Of a stretch of 64,000 bases of DNA, positions 56,738 through 64,000 are shown in pieces. The stretch is from Pseudomonas fluorescens. Its GTDB lineage: Bacteria; Pseudomonadota; Gammaproteobacteria; Pseudomonadales; Pseudomonadaceae. The stretch lies in the NCBI RefSeq assembly GCF_902498065.1, contig NZ_CABVIR010000010.1:62001-126000 (forward strand), in the 5' to 3' direction. The position numbers and the translations under genes are program-made. Within the stretch, counting starts at the first letter, position 1, and each line of letters starts with the position of its first letter. Under the pieces are notes generated by a model that was given only the letters and a program-made list of their open reading frames with translations, made no database searches and was not told the origin of the DNA.

Positions 56738-57386
56738 CTACAAGCTGCTGATTTTTGATTGGGACGGCACTCTCGCCAACTCCATTGGTCGGATTGTCGA
56801 GGCGATGCACGTCGCGTCCGAGCGTTCCGGCTTCCAGTTGCGCGATGATTTTGCTGTCAAAGGCATCATCGGCCTGGGGCTGCCGGAGGCGATTCGTACG
56901 TTGTATCCCGAGATCAGTGATACCGAGCTGGTGGCGTTTCGCGAGCATTATGCGGACCACTACATCGCCTCGGAAGCAGTGCCTTCGCCGTTGTTCGAAG
57001 GGGTTGTCGAGTCGATGGAGGCATTTCGCGCCGAGGGTTATCACTTGGCGGTTGCGACAGGCAAGGCGCGTCGCGGTCTGGATCGGGTGTTGAAGGCGCA
57101 CGGCTGGGACGGTTATTTCGACATCACCCGCGCGGCTGATGAAACCGCCAGCAAACCCCATCCGCTGATGCTTGAGCAGATCCTCGCCCATTGTGAGGTT
57201 CGCCCGGAGCAAGCGTTGATGGTTGGTGATTCGTCCTTCGATCTGCAGATGGCGCGCAACGCCGGCATGGATTCGGTGGCGGTCAGCTACGGTGCGCAGT
57301 CGATCGAGGCGCTGAAACTGTTTGAGCCGGCGCTGGCCATCGACCATTTTTCAGAATTGCATGCCTGGCTGAATCAGCGGGCCTAA
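56724..57386 (+). CDS. HAD-family phosphatase (phosphoglycolate phosphatase-like)
   Basis: A 220-residue HAD hydrolase. Motif I is LLIFDWDGTLANS with nucleophile Asp near residue 11, motif II/III include ATGKARRGLDRV (about 112) and SKPHP, and motif IV is GDSSFDLQMARNAG (about 170). Cap type C1, as in Gph. GTG at 56724 is the only reasonable start, and it overlaps rluC by 14 bp, so translation is coupled. Substrate is uncertain; 2-phosphoglycolate is one possibility. Confidence 0.88.
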   Translation: MHPSDYKLLIFDWDGTLANSIGRIVEAMHVASERSGFQLRDDFAVKGIIGLGLPEAIRTLYPEISDTELVAFREHYADHYIASEAVPSPLFEGVVESMEAFRAEGYHLAVATGKARRGLDRVLKAHGWDGYFDITRAADETASKPHPLMLEQILAHCEVRPEQALMVGDSSFDLQMARNAGMDSVAVSYGAQSIEALKLFEPALAIDHFSELHAWLNQRA

Positions 57387-57410
57387 TAGATTTTTGCTGG
57401 GGTAGATGTC

Positions 57411-58400
57411 ATGACCGACGAATGGAAAGCACCCGCCAAGGCGAGTGCGGAGAGCGGTGACGAGAAGAGCTGGAAGCTGCTGGAAAAGACGCTGCTGGCC
57501 AGCGTGCAGGAACAGCGCCGGTCGCGGCGCTGGGGGATTTTCTTCAAGTTGCTGACCTTTGTGTACCTGTTTGGCGCGTTGATTCTGTTTACGCCGCTGA
57601 TGGACATGGAAAAAGCTGCCACCCGTAGTGCCAATTACACTGCGCTGATCGACGTGACGGGCATGATCGCCGACAAGGAGCCTGCCAGCGCTGACAACAT
57701 CGTCGGCAGCCTGCGTGCCGCCTTCGAAGATGAGAAGGTCAAAGGTGTCATCCTGCGCATCAACAGTCCGGGCGGTAGTCCAGTGCAATCCGGCTATGTT
57801 TATGACGAAATTCGCCGGTTGCGCGGCTTGCACCCGGACACCAAGGTTTACGCGGTGATCTCCGATCTGGGCGCTTCCGGTGCCTATTACATCGCCAGCG
57901 CGGCAGATCAGATTTACGCCGACAAGGCGAGTCTGGTGGGTTCGATTGGTGTGACGGCGGCCGGTTACGGGTTTGTCGGCACCATGGAGAAACTCGGTGT
58001 CGAGCGTCGGACCTACACGTCGGGCGAGCACAAGTCGTTCCTTGATCCGTTCCAGCCGCAGAAGCCTGAGGAGACCCAATTCTGGCAAGGCGTACTCGAT
58101 ACGACGCACCAGCAGTTCATCAGCAGCGTCAAGAAGGGGCGTGGCGATCGCCTCAAGGACAAAGAGCATCCGGAGTTGTTCTCCGGGTTGGTCTGGTCCG
58201 GTGAGCAGGCGCTGCCGCTGGGGTTGATCGATGGCCTGGGTAATGCCAGTTCGGTAGCGCGCGATGTGATTGGCGAGAAAGAGTTGGTGGACTTCACCGT
58301 TCAGGAATCGCCGTTCGATCGCTTCTCGAAGAAGCTTGGCGCCAGCGTGGCTGAGCAGTTGGCGATGTGGATGGGTTTTCACGGCCCGTCGCTGCGCTGA
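57411..58400 (+). CDS. sppA: S49 family signal peptide peptidase (SppA-like)
   Basis: A 329-residue membrane-bound peptidase with one N-terminal helix (about 42-65, IFFKLLTFVYLFGALILF). The catalytic Ser lies in SDLGASGAYYIASAAD (about 160-175, Ser in GASGAYY), with the Lys in the following region. It is the short SppA/SohB form, which degrades signal peptides left in the membrane. It follows the HAD gene by 24 bp. Confidence 0.9.
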   Translation: MTDEWKAPAKASAESGDEKSWKLLEKTLLASVQEQRRSRRWGIFFKLLTFVYLFGALILFTPLMDMEKAATRSANYTALIDVTGMIADKEPASADNIVGSLRAAFEDEKVKGVILRINSPGGSPVQSGYVYDEIRRLRGLHPDTKVYAVISDLGASGAYYIASAADQIYADKASLVGSIGVTAAGYGFVGTMEKLGVERRTYTSGEHKSFLDPFQPQKPEETQFWQGVLDTTHQQFISSVKKGRGDRLKDKEHPELFSGLVWSGEQALPLGLIDGLGNASSVARDVIGEKELVDFTVQESPFDRFSKKLGASVAEQLAMWMGFHGPSLR

Positions 58401-58414
58401 TCTGCCGTCCGCAT

Positions 58415-58447
58415 AAAAAAACCGGCCTTCGTGGCCGGTTTTTTATG
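58415..58447 (+). terminator. Intrinsic terminator after sppA
   Basis: AAAACCGGCC pairs with GGCCGGTTTT around a TTCGT loop, followed by a T run. UUCG-type loops add stability. Confidence 0.9.
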
Positions 58448-58488
58448 GGGGGTATGTAACAAGGAGCTGGCTTGTCGGCGTTGGCGTC

Positions 58489-59067
58489 TCAGGGGATTTG
58501 CACGCCTTCGGCCAGCAGCATGTCGATCAGGCGAATCAGTGGCAGGCCGATCAGGCTGGTGGCGTCAGGGCCTTCGGTGCTTTGAAACAGGCTCACCCCC
58601 AAGCCTTCGGCTTTGAAGCTGCCAGCGCAGTCGTAAGGCGTTTCGGCGCGCAGATAGCGTTCGATGCGTGCGGCATCGAGTGTGCGCATGTGCACGGTGA
58701 ACGGTACGCAGTCGACCTGGCAGCGTCCGGTCTGGCTGTTGAGCAGGGCCAGGCCGGTCAGGAAGGTCACGCTGGCGCCGCTTGAGGCCAGCAACTGTTC
58801 GCGAGCCTTTTCGAAGGTGTGGGGTTTACCGATAATGCGCTCGCCGAGAACCGCGACCTGGTCGGAACCGATAATCAGATGAGCGGGGTGGCTGCCGGCG
58901 AGGGCCTGGGCTTTTTCTTCAGCGAGGCGCTTTACCAGTTCGACGGCGGTTTCGTTCGGTCGATGATTTTCATCGATGTCCGGCGAGCTGCAGGTGAACG
59001 GCAGCTGCAAGCGGGCCAGCAATTCCCGGCGATATACCGAGCTTGAAGCGAGTAATAAAGGCAGCAT
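58489..59067 (-). CDS. maf: Maf/YceF nucleotide pyrophosphatase
   Basis: A 192-residue cytosolic NTP pyrophosphatase of the Maf superfamily, YceF subgroup. It begins MLPLLLASSSVYRRELLARL and has the metal-binding IGSDQVAVL (Asp about residue 71). YceF prefers modified nucleotides such as m7GTP. Chosen start is ATG 59067, 6-7 nt after GGAG, rather than an ATG two codons earlier. It diverges from yceD across about 105 bp. The adjacent yceD-rpmF-plsX order is the standard gammaproteobacterial one. Confidence 0.91.
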   Translation of the reverse strand: MLPLLLASSSVYRRELLARLQLPFTCSSPDIDENHRPNETAVELVKRLAEEKAQALAGSHPAHLIIGSDQVAVLGERIIGKPHTFEKAREQLLASSGASVTFLTGLALLNSQTGRCQVDCVPFTVHMRTLDAARIERYLRAETPYDCAGSFKAEGLGVSLFQSTEGPDATSLIGLPLIRLIDMLLAEGVQIP

Positions 59068-59135
59068 GCGCATCTCCAGAATACAGGTGCAAATTCTAGC
59101 GAGGCTTCCAGGTGACGGACAGGGCTGAATTTCCT

Positions 59136-59163
59136 TTGACATGGCTGGGTGCATCCCTATAAT
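59136..59163 (+). promoter_or_regulatory. Consensus sigma-70 promoter of yceD-rpmF-plsX
   Basis: TTGACA (59136-59141), a 16-bp spacer, then TATAAT (59158-59163). Both hexamers match the consensus exactly. Initiation 6-9 nt downstream would fall at 59169-59172, at or just before the yceD ATG (59173), so this transcript would be leaderless or nearly so. Confidence 0.8.
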
Positions 59164-59172
59164 GCTGCGCCT

Positions 59173-59700
59173 ATGTTGAATGACCCGATTCCACCTCACG
59201 TTGACCCGCGCAAATTGGCTGACCGTGGCACCACCCTTCAAGGTGAACTGCTGCTGGCCGATTTGGAGAGACTCTGCGACCCGCTTTCCGACACTGTCGG
59301 TACGGTGCAGGCTAAATTCGTTTTTGAACGAGATGAACGTAAGTCTGTGGTAATCCACAGTTTTATCGACACCGAAGTCAAAATGGTTTGCCAGCGTTGT
59401 CTTGAGCTGGTCACCCTGCCGATCCACAGCGAATGCAGTTATGCTGTGGTGAAGGAGGGTGCGAATACCCAGTCGTTGCCGAAAGGTTATGACGTGCTGG
59501 AACTGGGCGAAGATCCTTTGGATCTGCAGTCACTGATCGAGGAGGAGCTTCTGCTCGCCTTGCCCATTGTGCCTGCTCATCATCCGGAAGAATGCCAGCA
59601 GCCGGCGGGTCTCGATGAGCCCGAACCGAGCGAGGACGAGGTAACGCGGTCCAACCCGTTCAGTGTATTGGCGCAGTTAAAGCGTGACCCAAACGTTTAG
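59173..59700 (+). CDS. yceD: YceD/DUF177, 23S rRNA accumulation protein
   Basis: A 175-residue protein with the conserved MVCQRCLELV (the two Cys at about 77 and 80 form the DUF177 signature). In E. coli and plants the family affects 23S rRNA accumulation. Start ATG 59173 lies just after the consensus promoter, with no room for a Shine-Dalgarno. It is the first gene of the yceD-rpmF-plsX-fab run; rpmF begins 14 bp downstream. Confidence 0.9.
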   Translation: MLNDPIPPHVDPRKLADRGTTLQGELLLADLERLCDPLSDTVGTVQAKFVFERDERKSVVIHSFIDTEVKMVCQRCLELVTLPIHSECSYAVVKEGANTQSLPKGYDVLELGEDPLDLQSLIEEELLLALPIVPAHHPEECQQPAGLDEPEPSEDEVTRSNPFSVLAQLKRDPNV

Positions 59701-59713
59701 GAGTTAATCAATT

Positions 59714-59896
59714 ATGGCTGTTCAGCAGAACAAAAAATCCCGCTCTGCCCGTGACATGCGTCGTTCGCACGACGCCCTGACGGCAAGCACTCTGTCTGTA
59801 GAAAAAACCACCGGTGAAATTCACCTGCGTCACCACGTATCGCCAGAAGGCGTATACCGTGGCCGTAAAGTGATCGACAAGGGCGCTGACGAGTAA
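59714..59896 (+). CDS. rpmF: 50S ribosomal protein L32
   Basis: A 60-residue basic protein, MAVQQNKKSRSARDMRRSHD at the N-terminus and HHVSPEGVYRGRKVI near the end, which identifies L32. This form lacks the zinc-binding cysteines. Ribosome binding sequence TTAGGAGTT precedes the ATG. It lies 14 bp after yceD. Confidence 0.97.
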   Translation: MAVQQNKKSRSARDMRRSHDALTASTLSVEKTTGEIHLRHHVSPEGVYRGRKVIDKGADE

Positions 59897-59900
59897 TCAC

Positions 59901-60911
59901 TTGTCTGCTCAAGTCATCGCGATTGACGCAATGGGCGGGGACTTCGGTCCCCGCAGCATTGTCCAGGCCAGCCTTGCTTGTCTGAATGCTACGCCCTCGC
60001 TGCACCTGACCCTTGTCGGTCAACCCTCCCTTCTTGAAGAACTGATCGCCGGCCAATCGGCTGCGGATCGCTCGCGCCTGTCGATTGCCCCGGCATCCGA
60101 AGTCATCACCATGGACGAAAAACCTGCCCAGGCCTTGCGCGGCAAGCCGGACTCGTCGATGCGTGTGGCGCTCGAGCTGTTGCGTGATGGCAAGGTTCAG
60201 GCCTGCGTCAGCGCCGGCAATACCGGCGCGTTGATGGCCTTGTCGCGATTCGTGTTGAAAACCTTGCCGGGCATAGATCGACCCGCCATGGTCGCGGCGA
60301 TTCCAACGCAGAAGGGTTACTGTCAGTTGCTCGACCTGGGCGCAAACGTCGATTGCAGTGCCGAGCATTTGCTGCAGTTTGCGGTGATGGGCTCAGTGGC
60401 GGCGGAAACCCTGGGCATCGTTCGTCCACGGGTCGCATTGCTGAACATCGGCACCGAGGACATCAAGGGCAATCAGCAGGTCAAGCTGGCGGCGACCTTG
60501 TTGCAGAGTGCTCGCGGCATCAACTACATCGGTTTTGTCGAAGGTGACGGTTTGTACCGTGGCGAGGCAGATGTGGTGGTGTGTGACGGTTTTGTCGGCA
60601 ATATTTTGCTCAAGTCCAGTGAAGGTCTGGCGACCATGATTGCCGGGCGAATAGAAGCACTTTTCAAAAAAAACCTGGCATCGAAAATGGTGGGCGCCCT
60701 GGCGCTGCCGCTGATGAAGCGTCTTCAGGCTGACCTGGCGCCTGCTCGGCATAACGGCGCAAGCTTCCTCGGGTTGCAGGGAATTGTGGTGAAAAGCCAT
60801 GGTTCGGCCGGGGTTCAGGGCTTCCAGAGTGCGATTCAGCGTGCCTTGATCGAGATCCAGGAAAACCTGCCGGAACGCATTCACGGTCGTCTGGAGGATT
60901 TGTTGCTTTAG
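59901..60911 (+). CDS. plsX: Acyl-ACP:phosphate acyltransferase PlsX
   Basis: Converts acyl-ACP to acyl-phosphate, the donor for PlsY in phospholipid synthesis. The 336-residue protein opens with VIAIDAMGGDFGP (about 5-17) and has the typical VSAGNTGALMA and GFVGNILLKSSEG motifs. The start is an unusual TTG at 59901, only 4 bp after the rpmF stop, so expression may depend on ribosomes finishing rpmF. There is no fabH between it and fabD. Confidence 0.94.
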   Translation: MSAQVIAIDAMGGDFGPRSIVQASLACLNATPSLHLTLVGQPSLLEELIAGQSAADRSRLSIAPASEVITMDEKPAQALRGKPDSSMRVALELLRDGKVQACVSAGNTGALMALSRFVLKTLPGIDRPAMVAAIPTQKGYCQLLDLGANVDCSAEHLLQFAVMGSVAAETLGIVRPRVALLNIGTEDIKGNQQVKLAATLLQSARGINYIGFVEGDGLYRGEADVVVCDGFVGNILLKSSEGLATMIAGRIEALFKKNLASKMVGALALPLMKRLQADLAPARHNGASFLGLQGIVVKSHGSAGVQGFQSAIQRALIEIQENLPERIHGRLEDLLL

Positions 60912-61036
60912 GCGTTTTCGTCGGACAATGCTTAAATGTGACCGCTCAGTTCAATTAGCCATCCAACTGTCAGTTTCTTGCGTCCCCCAAGCGGGACGTC
61001 AATTCTCCGACGACAAGATCATTAGGGGCTTGTTAC

Positions 61037-61975
61037 ATGTCTGCTTCCCTCGCATTCGTCTTTCCAGGACAGGGTTCGCAGTCCCTCGGCATGCTGGCCG
61101 AGTTGGGCGCGCAACATCCGGTGGTCCTCGAAACATTCAAAGAAGCTTCCGCTGCGCTCGGTTACGACCTGTGGGCACTGACCCAGCAAGGGCCGGAAGA
61201 GCAACTCAATCAAACCGATAAAACCCAACCGGCCATTCTGACCGCTTCGATCGCCTTGTGGCGTCTGTGGCTGGCGGAAGGCGGTGCGCGTCCGGCTTAC
61301 GTTGCCGGTCACAGCCTGGGCGAGTACAGCGCCCTGGTCGCTGCGGGCAGCCTGAGTCTGGGTGACGCGGTGAAGCTGGTGGAGCGTCGCGGTCAGTTGA
61401 TGCAAGAAGCCGTTCCGGCCGGGCAGGGCGGTATGGCTGCCATTCTCGGTCTGGACGATGCTGACGTACTGGCAGCCTGCGCCGAAGCGGCGCAAGGCGA
61501 AGTGGTCAGCGCGGTCAACTTCAACTCCCCGGGTCAGGTCGTGATCGCCGGTGCCAAGGCTGCGGTCGAACGCGCCATCGAAGGCTGCAAGGCTCGTGGT
61601 GCCAAGCGCGCCATGCCATTGCCGGTCAGCGTGCCGTCCCATTGCGAGCTGATGCGTCCCGCGGCAGAACGTTTTGCCGAGTCCATCGCTGCGATCAACT
61701 GGCAGGAACCACAGATTCCTGTGGTACAAAACGTCAGCGCGAACGTGCCGGCCGATCTCGAAACCCTCAAGCGCGATCTGCTTGAGCAACTCTATAAGCC
61801 TGTGCGCTGGGTCGAATCGGTCCAGGCGCTGGCCGCCAAGGGCGCGACCCAATTGGTCGAATGCGGCCCTGGCAAAGTGCTCGCAGGCCTGAACAAACGC
61901 TGCGCCGAAGGCGTGTCGACATCCAACCTCAATACCCCAGACGCCTTCGCTGCCGCCCGTGCGGCACAGGCCTGA
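61037..61975 (+). CDS. fabD: Malonyl-CoA:ACP transacylase FabD
   Basis: Loads malonate onto acyl carrier protein. The 312-residue protein has the catalytic Ser S93 in VAGHSLGEYSALVA and the VFPGQGSQ N-terminal motif; the His is in PVSVPSHCELM (about residue 201). Start ATG 61037 follows AGGGG. The 125-bp gap after plsX may hold a promoter or nothing obvious. fabG follows after 16 bp. Confidence 0.96.
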   Translation: MSASLAFVFPGQGSQSLGMLAELGAQHPVVLETFKEASAALGYDLWALTQQGPEEQLNQTDKTQPAILTASIALWRLWLAEGGARPAYVAGHSLGEYSALVAAGSLSLGDAVKLVERRGQLMQEAVPAGQGGMAAILGLDDADVLAACAEAAQGEVVSAVNFNSPGQVVIAGAKAAVERAIEGCKARGAKRAMPLPVSVPSHCELMRPAAERFAESIAAINWQEPQIPVVQNVSANVPADLETLKRDLLEQLYKPVRWVESVQALAAKGATQLVECGPGKVLAGLNKRCAEGVSTSNLNTPDAFAAARAAQA

Positions 61976-61991
61976 ATCAGGAGAAGCTTGC

Positions 61992-62735
61992 ATGAGTCTG
62001 CAAGGTAAAGTTGCACTGGTCACCGGTGCGAGCCGCGGTATCGGCCAGGCCATCGCCCTGGAGCTGGGTCGTCAGGGCGCCATCGTTGTGGGCACCGCGA
62101 CATCTGCCTCGGGTGCCGAGCGCATCGCCGCAACCCTGAAAGAAAATGGTATTCAAGGTACCGGCCTGGAACTCAATGTCACCAGCGACGAATCCGTTGC
62201 CGCGGTGCTGGCGAGCATTCAGGAGCAGTTCGGTGCGCCGGCGATCCTGGTCAATAATGCCGGTATCACCCGCGATAACCTGATGATGCGCATGAAAGAC
62301 GACGAGTGGCATGACGTCGTCGATACCAACCTGAACAGTCTGTTCCGCCTGTCCAAGGGCGTTTTGCGCGGTATGACAAAGGCCCGTTGGGGACGAATTA
62401 TCAGTATTGGCTCGGTTGTGGGTGCCATGGGCAACGCAGGCCAAGTAAACTACGCTGCCGCCAAGGCAGGTCTGGAAGGTTTCAGCCGTGCCCTGGCGCG
62501 TGAAGTCGGTTCGCGTTCGATTACGGTAAACTCGGTGGCCCCTGGGTTCATCGACACCGATATGACCCGCGAACTGCCCGAGGCACAGCGTGAAGCCTTG
62601 CAGACGCAAATTCCGCTGGGCCGTCTGGGGCAAGCTCAAGAGATCGCGTCTGTGGTCGCTTTTCTTGCATCCGACGGTGCGGCTTACGTTACTGGGGCTA
62701 CAATCCCGGTGAACGGCGGGATGTACATGAGTTAA
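61992..62735 (+). CDS. fabG: 3-oxoacyl-ACP reductase FabG
   Basis: Reduces 3-oxoacyl-ACP with NADPH. The 247-residue SDR has TGASRGIGQA (about 11-20), NNAGITRDNL, the catalytic Ser near 141 (SIGSVVG) and Y154/K158 in YAAAKAG. AGGAGAAG precedes the ATG. It is part of the fab run and is followed by a GNRA-capped hairpin before acpP. Confidence 0.96.
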   Translation: MSLQGKVALVTGASRGIGQAIALELGRQGAIVVGTATSASGAERIAATLKENGIQGTGLELNVTSDESVAAVLASIQEQFGAPAILVNNAGITRDNLMMRMKDDEWHDVVDTNLNSLFRLSKGVLRGMTKARWGRIISIGSVVGAMGNAGQVNYAAAKAGLEGFSRALAREVGSRSITVNSVAPGFIDTDMTRELPEAQREALQTQIPLGRLGQAQEIASVVAFLASDGAAYVTGATIPVNGGMYMS

Positions 62736-62840
62736 ATGTGACGGATTGCTTCAAAAAAATGTCATACGAGCTGTCTAAAATCCGTTATAAAGCTGCAATC
62801 TATTTATAGACAGAGGGTCACCGGGTTTGAGGAGTGAAGC

Positions 62841-62860
62841 TTTCAGTTGAAAAACTGAAA
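62841..62860 (+). promoter_or_regulatory. GAAA-capped hairpin between fabG and acpP
   Basis: TTTCAGTT and AACTGAAA form a perfect 8-bp stem around GAAA, a tetraloop of the GNRA type, 67 nt before acpP. A following AGTCTTTC is only partly T-rich, so it may be an attenuator, a partial terminator or a leader structure that affects acpP output. Its role is inferred. Confidence 0.5.
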
Positions 62861-62926
62861 AGTCTTTCTATACACTTACCCACTGGCCAGCTGCCTGAAT
62901 TTGTCCATTAGGAGTGAAAACAAGGT

Positions 62927-63163
62927 ATGAGCACCATCGAAGAGCGCGTCAAGAAAATCGTTGCTGAGCAACTGGGCGTTAAAGAAGAAGAAGTGATCAA
63001 CACTGCTTCCTTCGTTGAAGACCTGGGTGCCGACTCCCTTGACACCGTTGAGCTGGTGATGGCTCTGGAAGAGGAATTCGAGACCGAAATCCCTGACGAA
63101 GAAGCTGAGAAGATCACTACTGTACAAGCTGCAATCGATTACGTTACTAACCACCAGGCTTAA
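62927..63163 (+). CDS. acpP: Acyl carrier protein AcpP
   Basis: The 78-residue acidic carrier that holds growing acyl chains. Phosphopantetheine attaches to S37 in GADSLDTVELV. Very rich in Glu and Asp. TTAGGAG lies before the ATG at a good distance. It stands 191 bp from fabG, and very abundant expression is expected, so an own promoter in that gap is likely though not resolved. A hairpin terminator follows at 63192. Confidence 0.97.
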   Translation: MSTIEERVKKIVAEQLGVKEEEVINTASFVEDLGADSLDTVELVMALEEEFETEIPDEEAEKITTVQAAIDYVTNHQA

Positions 63164-63191
63164 TAGCTTGTAATCGTTGCTTGCTGTCGTG

Positions 63192-63229
63192 GAAAAACCG
63201 CACTGCCATCATGGCGTGCGGTTTTTTCT
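63192..63229 (+). terminator. Terminator or attenuator after acpP
   Basis: AAAAACCGCAC and GTGCGGTTTTTT form the outer stem, with TGCCAT/ATGGC extending it, followed by Ts. It lies 42 bp before fabF, so it may allow acpP to be made in excess of fabF with some read-through. Confidence 0.85.
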
Positions 63230-63271
63230 TTAGACCTGATGCAAAGTCGTCATTTGAAAAAGGAGAGTGCT

Positions 63272-64000
63272 GTGTCGCGTAGACGCGTCGTAGTCACCGG
63301 TATGGGTATGTTGTCGCCACTGGGCACGGATGTGCCGAGCAGTTGGCAGGGCATTCTGGCTGGCCGCAGTGGCATTGGTCTGATCGAACACACCGACCTT
63401 TCTGCCTATTCCACCCGTTTTGGCGGCTCGGTAAAGGGCTTCAATGTCGAGGAATATCTGTCGGTCAAGGAAGCCCGCAAGCTCGACCTGTTTATTCAAT
63501 ACGGTCTGGCCGCAGGTTTTCAGGCTGTTCGCAATGCCGGTCTTGAAGTCACCGACGCCAACCGTGAGCGCATCGGCGTGGCCATGGGTTCGGGTATTGG
63601 CGGTCTGACCAATATCGAAGAGACCAGCCGTACCCTGCATGATTCCGGCCCACGACGGATCTCTCCGTTTTTCGTGCCTGGCTCGATCATCAATATGATT
63701 TCCGGTTTCCTGTCGATCCATCTGGGTGCACAGGGACCTAACTACGCCATCGCCACCGCGTGCACCACCGGCACGCACTGCATCGGCATGGCAGCCCGCA
63801 ACATCATGTACGACGAAGCCGACGTGATGATTGCCGGCGGTGCCGAGATGGCGGCTTGCGGTCTGGGCATGGGCGGCTTCGGTGCCTCCCGTGCGCTGTC
63901 TACCCGCAATGACGAGCCGACCCGCGCCAGCCGTCCATGGGACAAGGGCCGTGATGGCTTCGTCCTGTCGGACGGTGCCGGTGCGCTGGTTCTGGAGGAA
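63272..64000 (+). CDS. fabF: 3-oxoacyl-ACP synthase II FabF, partial at window end
   Basis: Elongates acyl-ACP, in particular palmitoleoyl to vaccenoyl. The first 243 residues are present; the family usually has about 413. Catalytic C164 is in AIATACTTGTHCIG. GTG start is fixed by AGGAG 7 nt upstream; the reading frame runs without a stop into the window edge at EE. The remaining His residues lie beyond the window. It follows acpP by 108 bp and ends the standard fab cluster. Confidence 0.95.
   Translation, partial: MSRRRVVVTGMGMLSPLGTDVPSSWQGILAGRSGIGLIEHTDLSAYSTRFGGSVKGFNVEEYLSVKEARKLDLFIQYGLAAGFQAVRNAGLEVTDANRERIGVAMGSGIGGLTNIEETSRTLHDSGPRRISPFFVPGSIINMISGFLSIHLGAQGPNYAIATACTTGTHCIGMAARNIMYDEADVMIAGGAEMAACGLGMGGFGASRALSTRNDEPTRASRPWDKGRDGFVLSDGAGALVLEE

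Overview
The window is chromosomal DNA of a gamma-proteobacterium, almost certainly a fluorescens-group Pseudomonas. Evidence from the sequence is the GC-rich third codon positions, the gene families, and the many palindromes built on CTGTGGGAGC...GCTCCCACAG that sit at operon ends, which are the REP-type repeats typical of that group. No rRNA, prophage, insertion sequence, integrase or CRISPR array was seen. About 64 protein genes and four tRNAs are supported. Comparisons with P. aeruginosa PAO1 gene order are from memory and are marked as such.

Layout. 1-2046: mazG, a DUF2058 gene and a small convergent gene. 2066-3813: fabB and fabA on the minus strand (unsaturated fatty acid synthesis). 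4061-9015: a minus-strand operon of TonB-type receptor, periplasmic binding protein and hybrid sensor kinase (PA1611-like). 9212-17877: gpsA, a DUF4389 gene, sixA, then acyl-CoA synthetase, thioesterase, two alpha/beta hydrolases, a GST, a DUF4892 gene and an AI-2E-family permease. 17919-20823: a six-EF-hand protein and a two-component pair. 21105-27571: pyrF, two oxidoreductases, a MocR-type regulator and a chemoreceptor. 27585-27951: a 70-bp tandem repeat. 28035-29601: a membrane-anchored unknown and two tRNA-Glu/tRNA-Gly pairs. 29718-32940: a LysE exporter, a 2-oxoglutarate oxygenase, an AlaX editing protein and a LysR regulator. 33128-39475: a PA2817-like gene, fadE, a transglutaminase-like gene, a GST and an ABC-2 transporter. 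39558-47061: a DUF2062 gene, comEC, exbB, exbD, lpxK, trm112, kdsB, ptpA and murB. 47309-51673: a molybdenum hydroxylase cassette (iorA, iorB, xdhC, mocA). 51846-58400: rne, diverging from rluC, a HAD phosphatase gene and an S49 peptidase gene. 58489-64000: maf, then yceD-rpmF-plsX-fabD-fabG-acpP-fabF, with fabF cut by the window end.

How it fits together. Much of the window is envelope and lipid biology. fabA/fabB set the unsaturated branch, plsX to fabF supply the core fatty acid cycle and hand acyl groups to phospholipid synthesis, gpsA makes the glycerol-phosphate backbone, lpxK and kdsB build lipopolysaccharide, murB builds peptidoglycan, and fadE plus the acyl-CoA synthetase run the reverse direction. 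The accessory parts that look most informative are the receptor/binding protein/kinase operon, the oxygenase-exporter-editing group next to the tRNAs, the molybdenum hydroxylase cassette between murB and rne, and the 70-bp repeat array. Regulatory signals that can be read directly include a candidate acyl-responsive palindrome before the acyl-CoA synthetase, a FabR/DesT-like palindrome before fabA, a consensus promoter that would give yceD an almost leaderless mRNA, and a leader of roughly 630 nt in front of rne.
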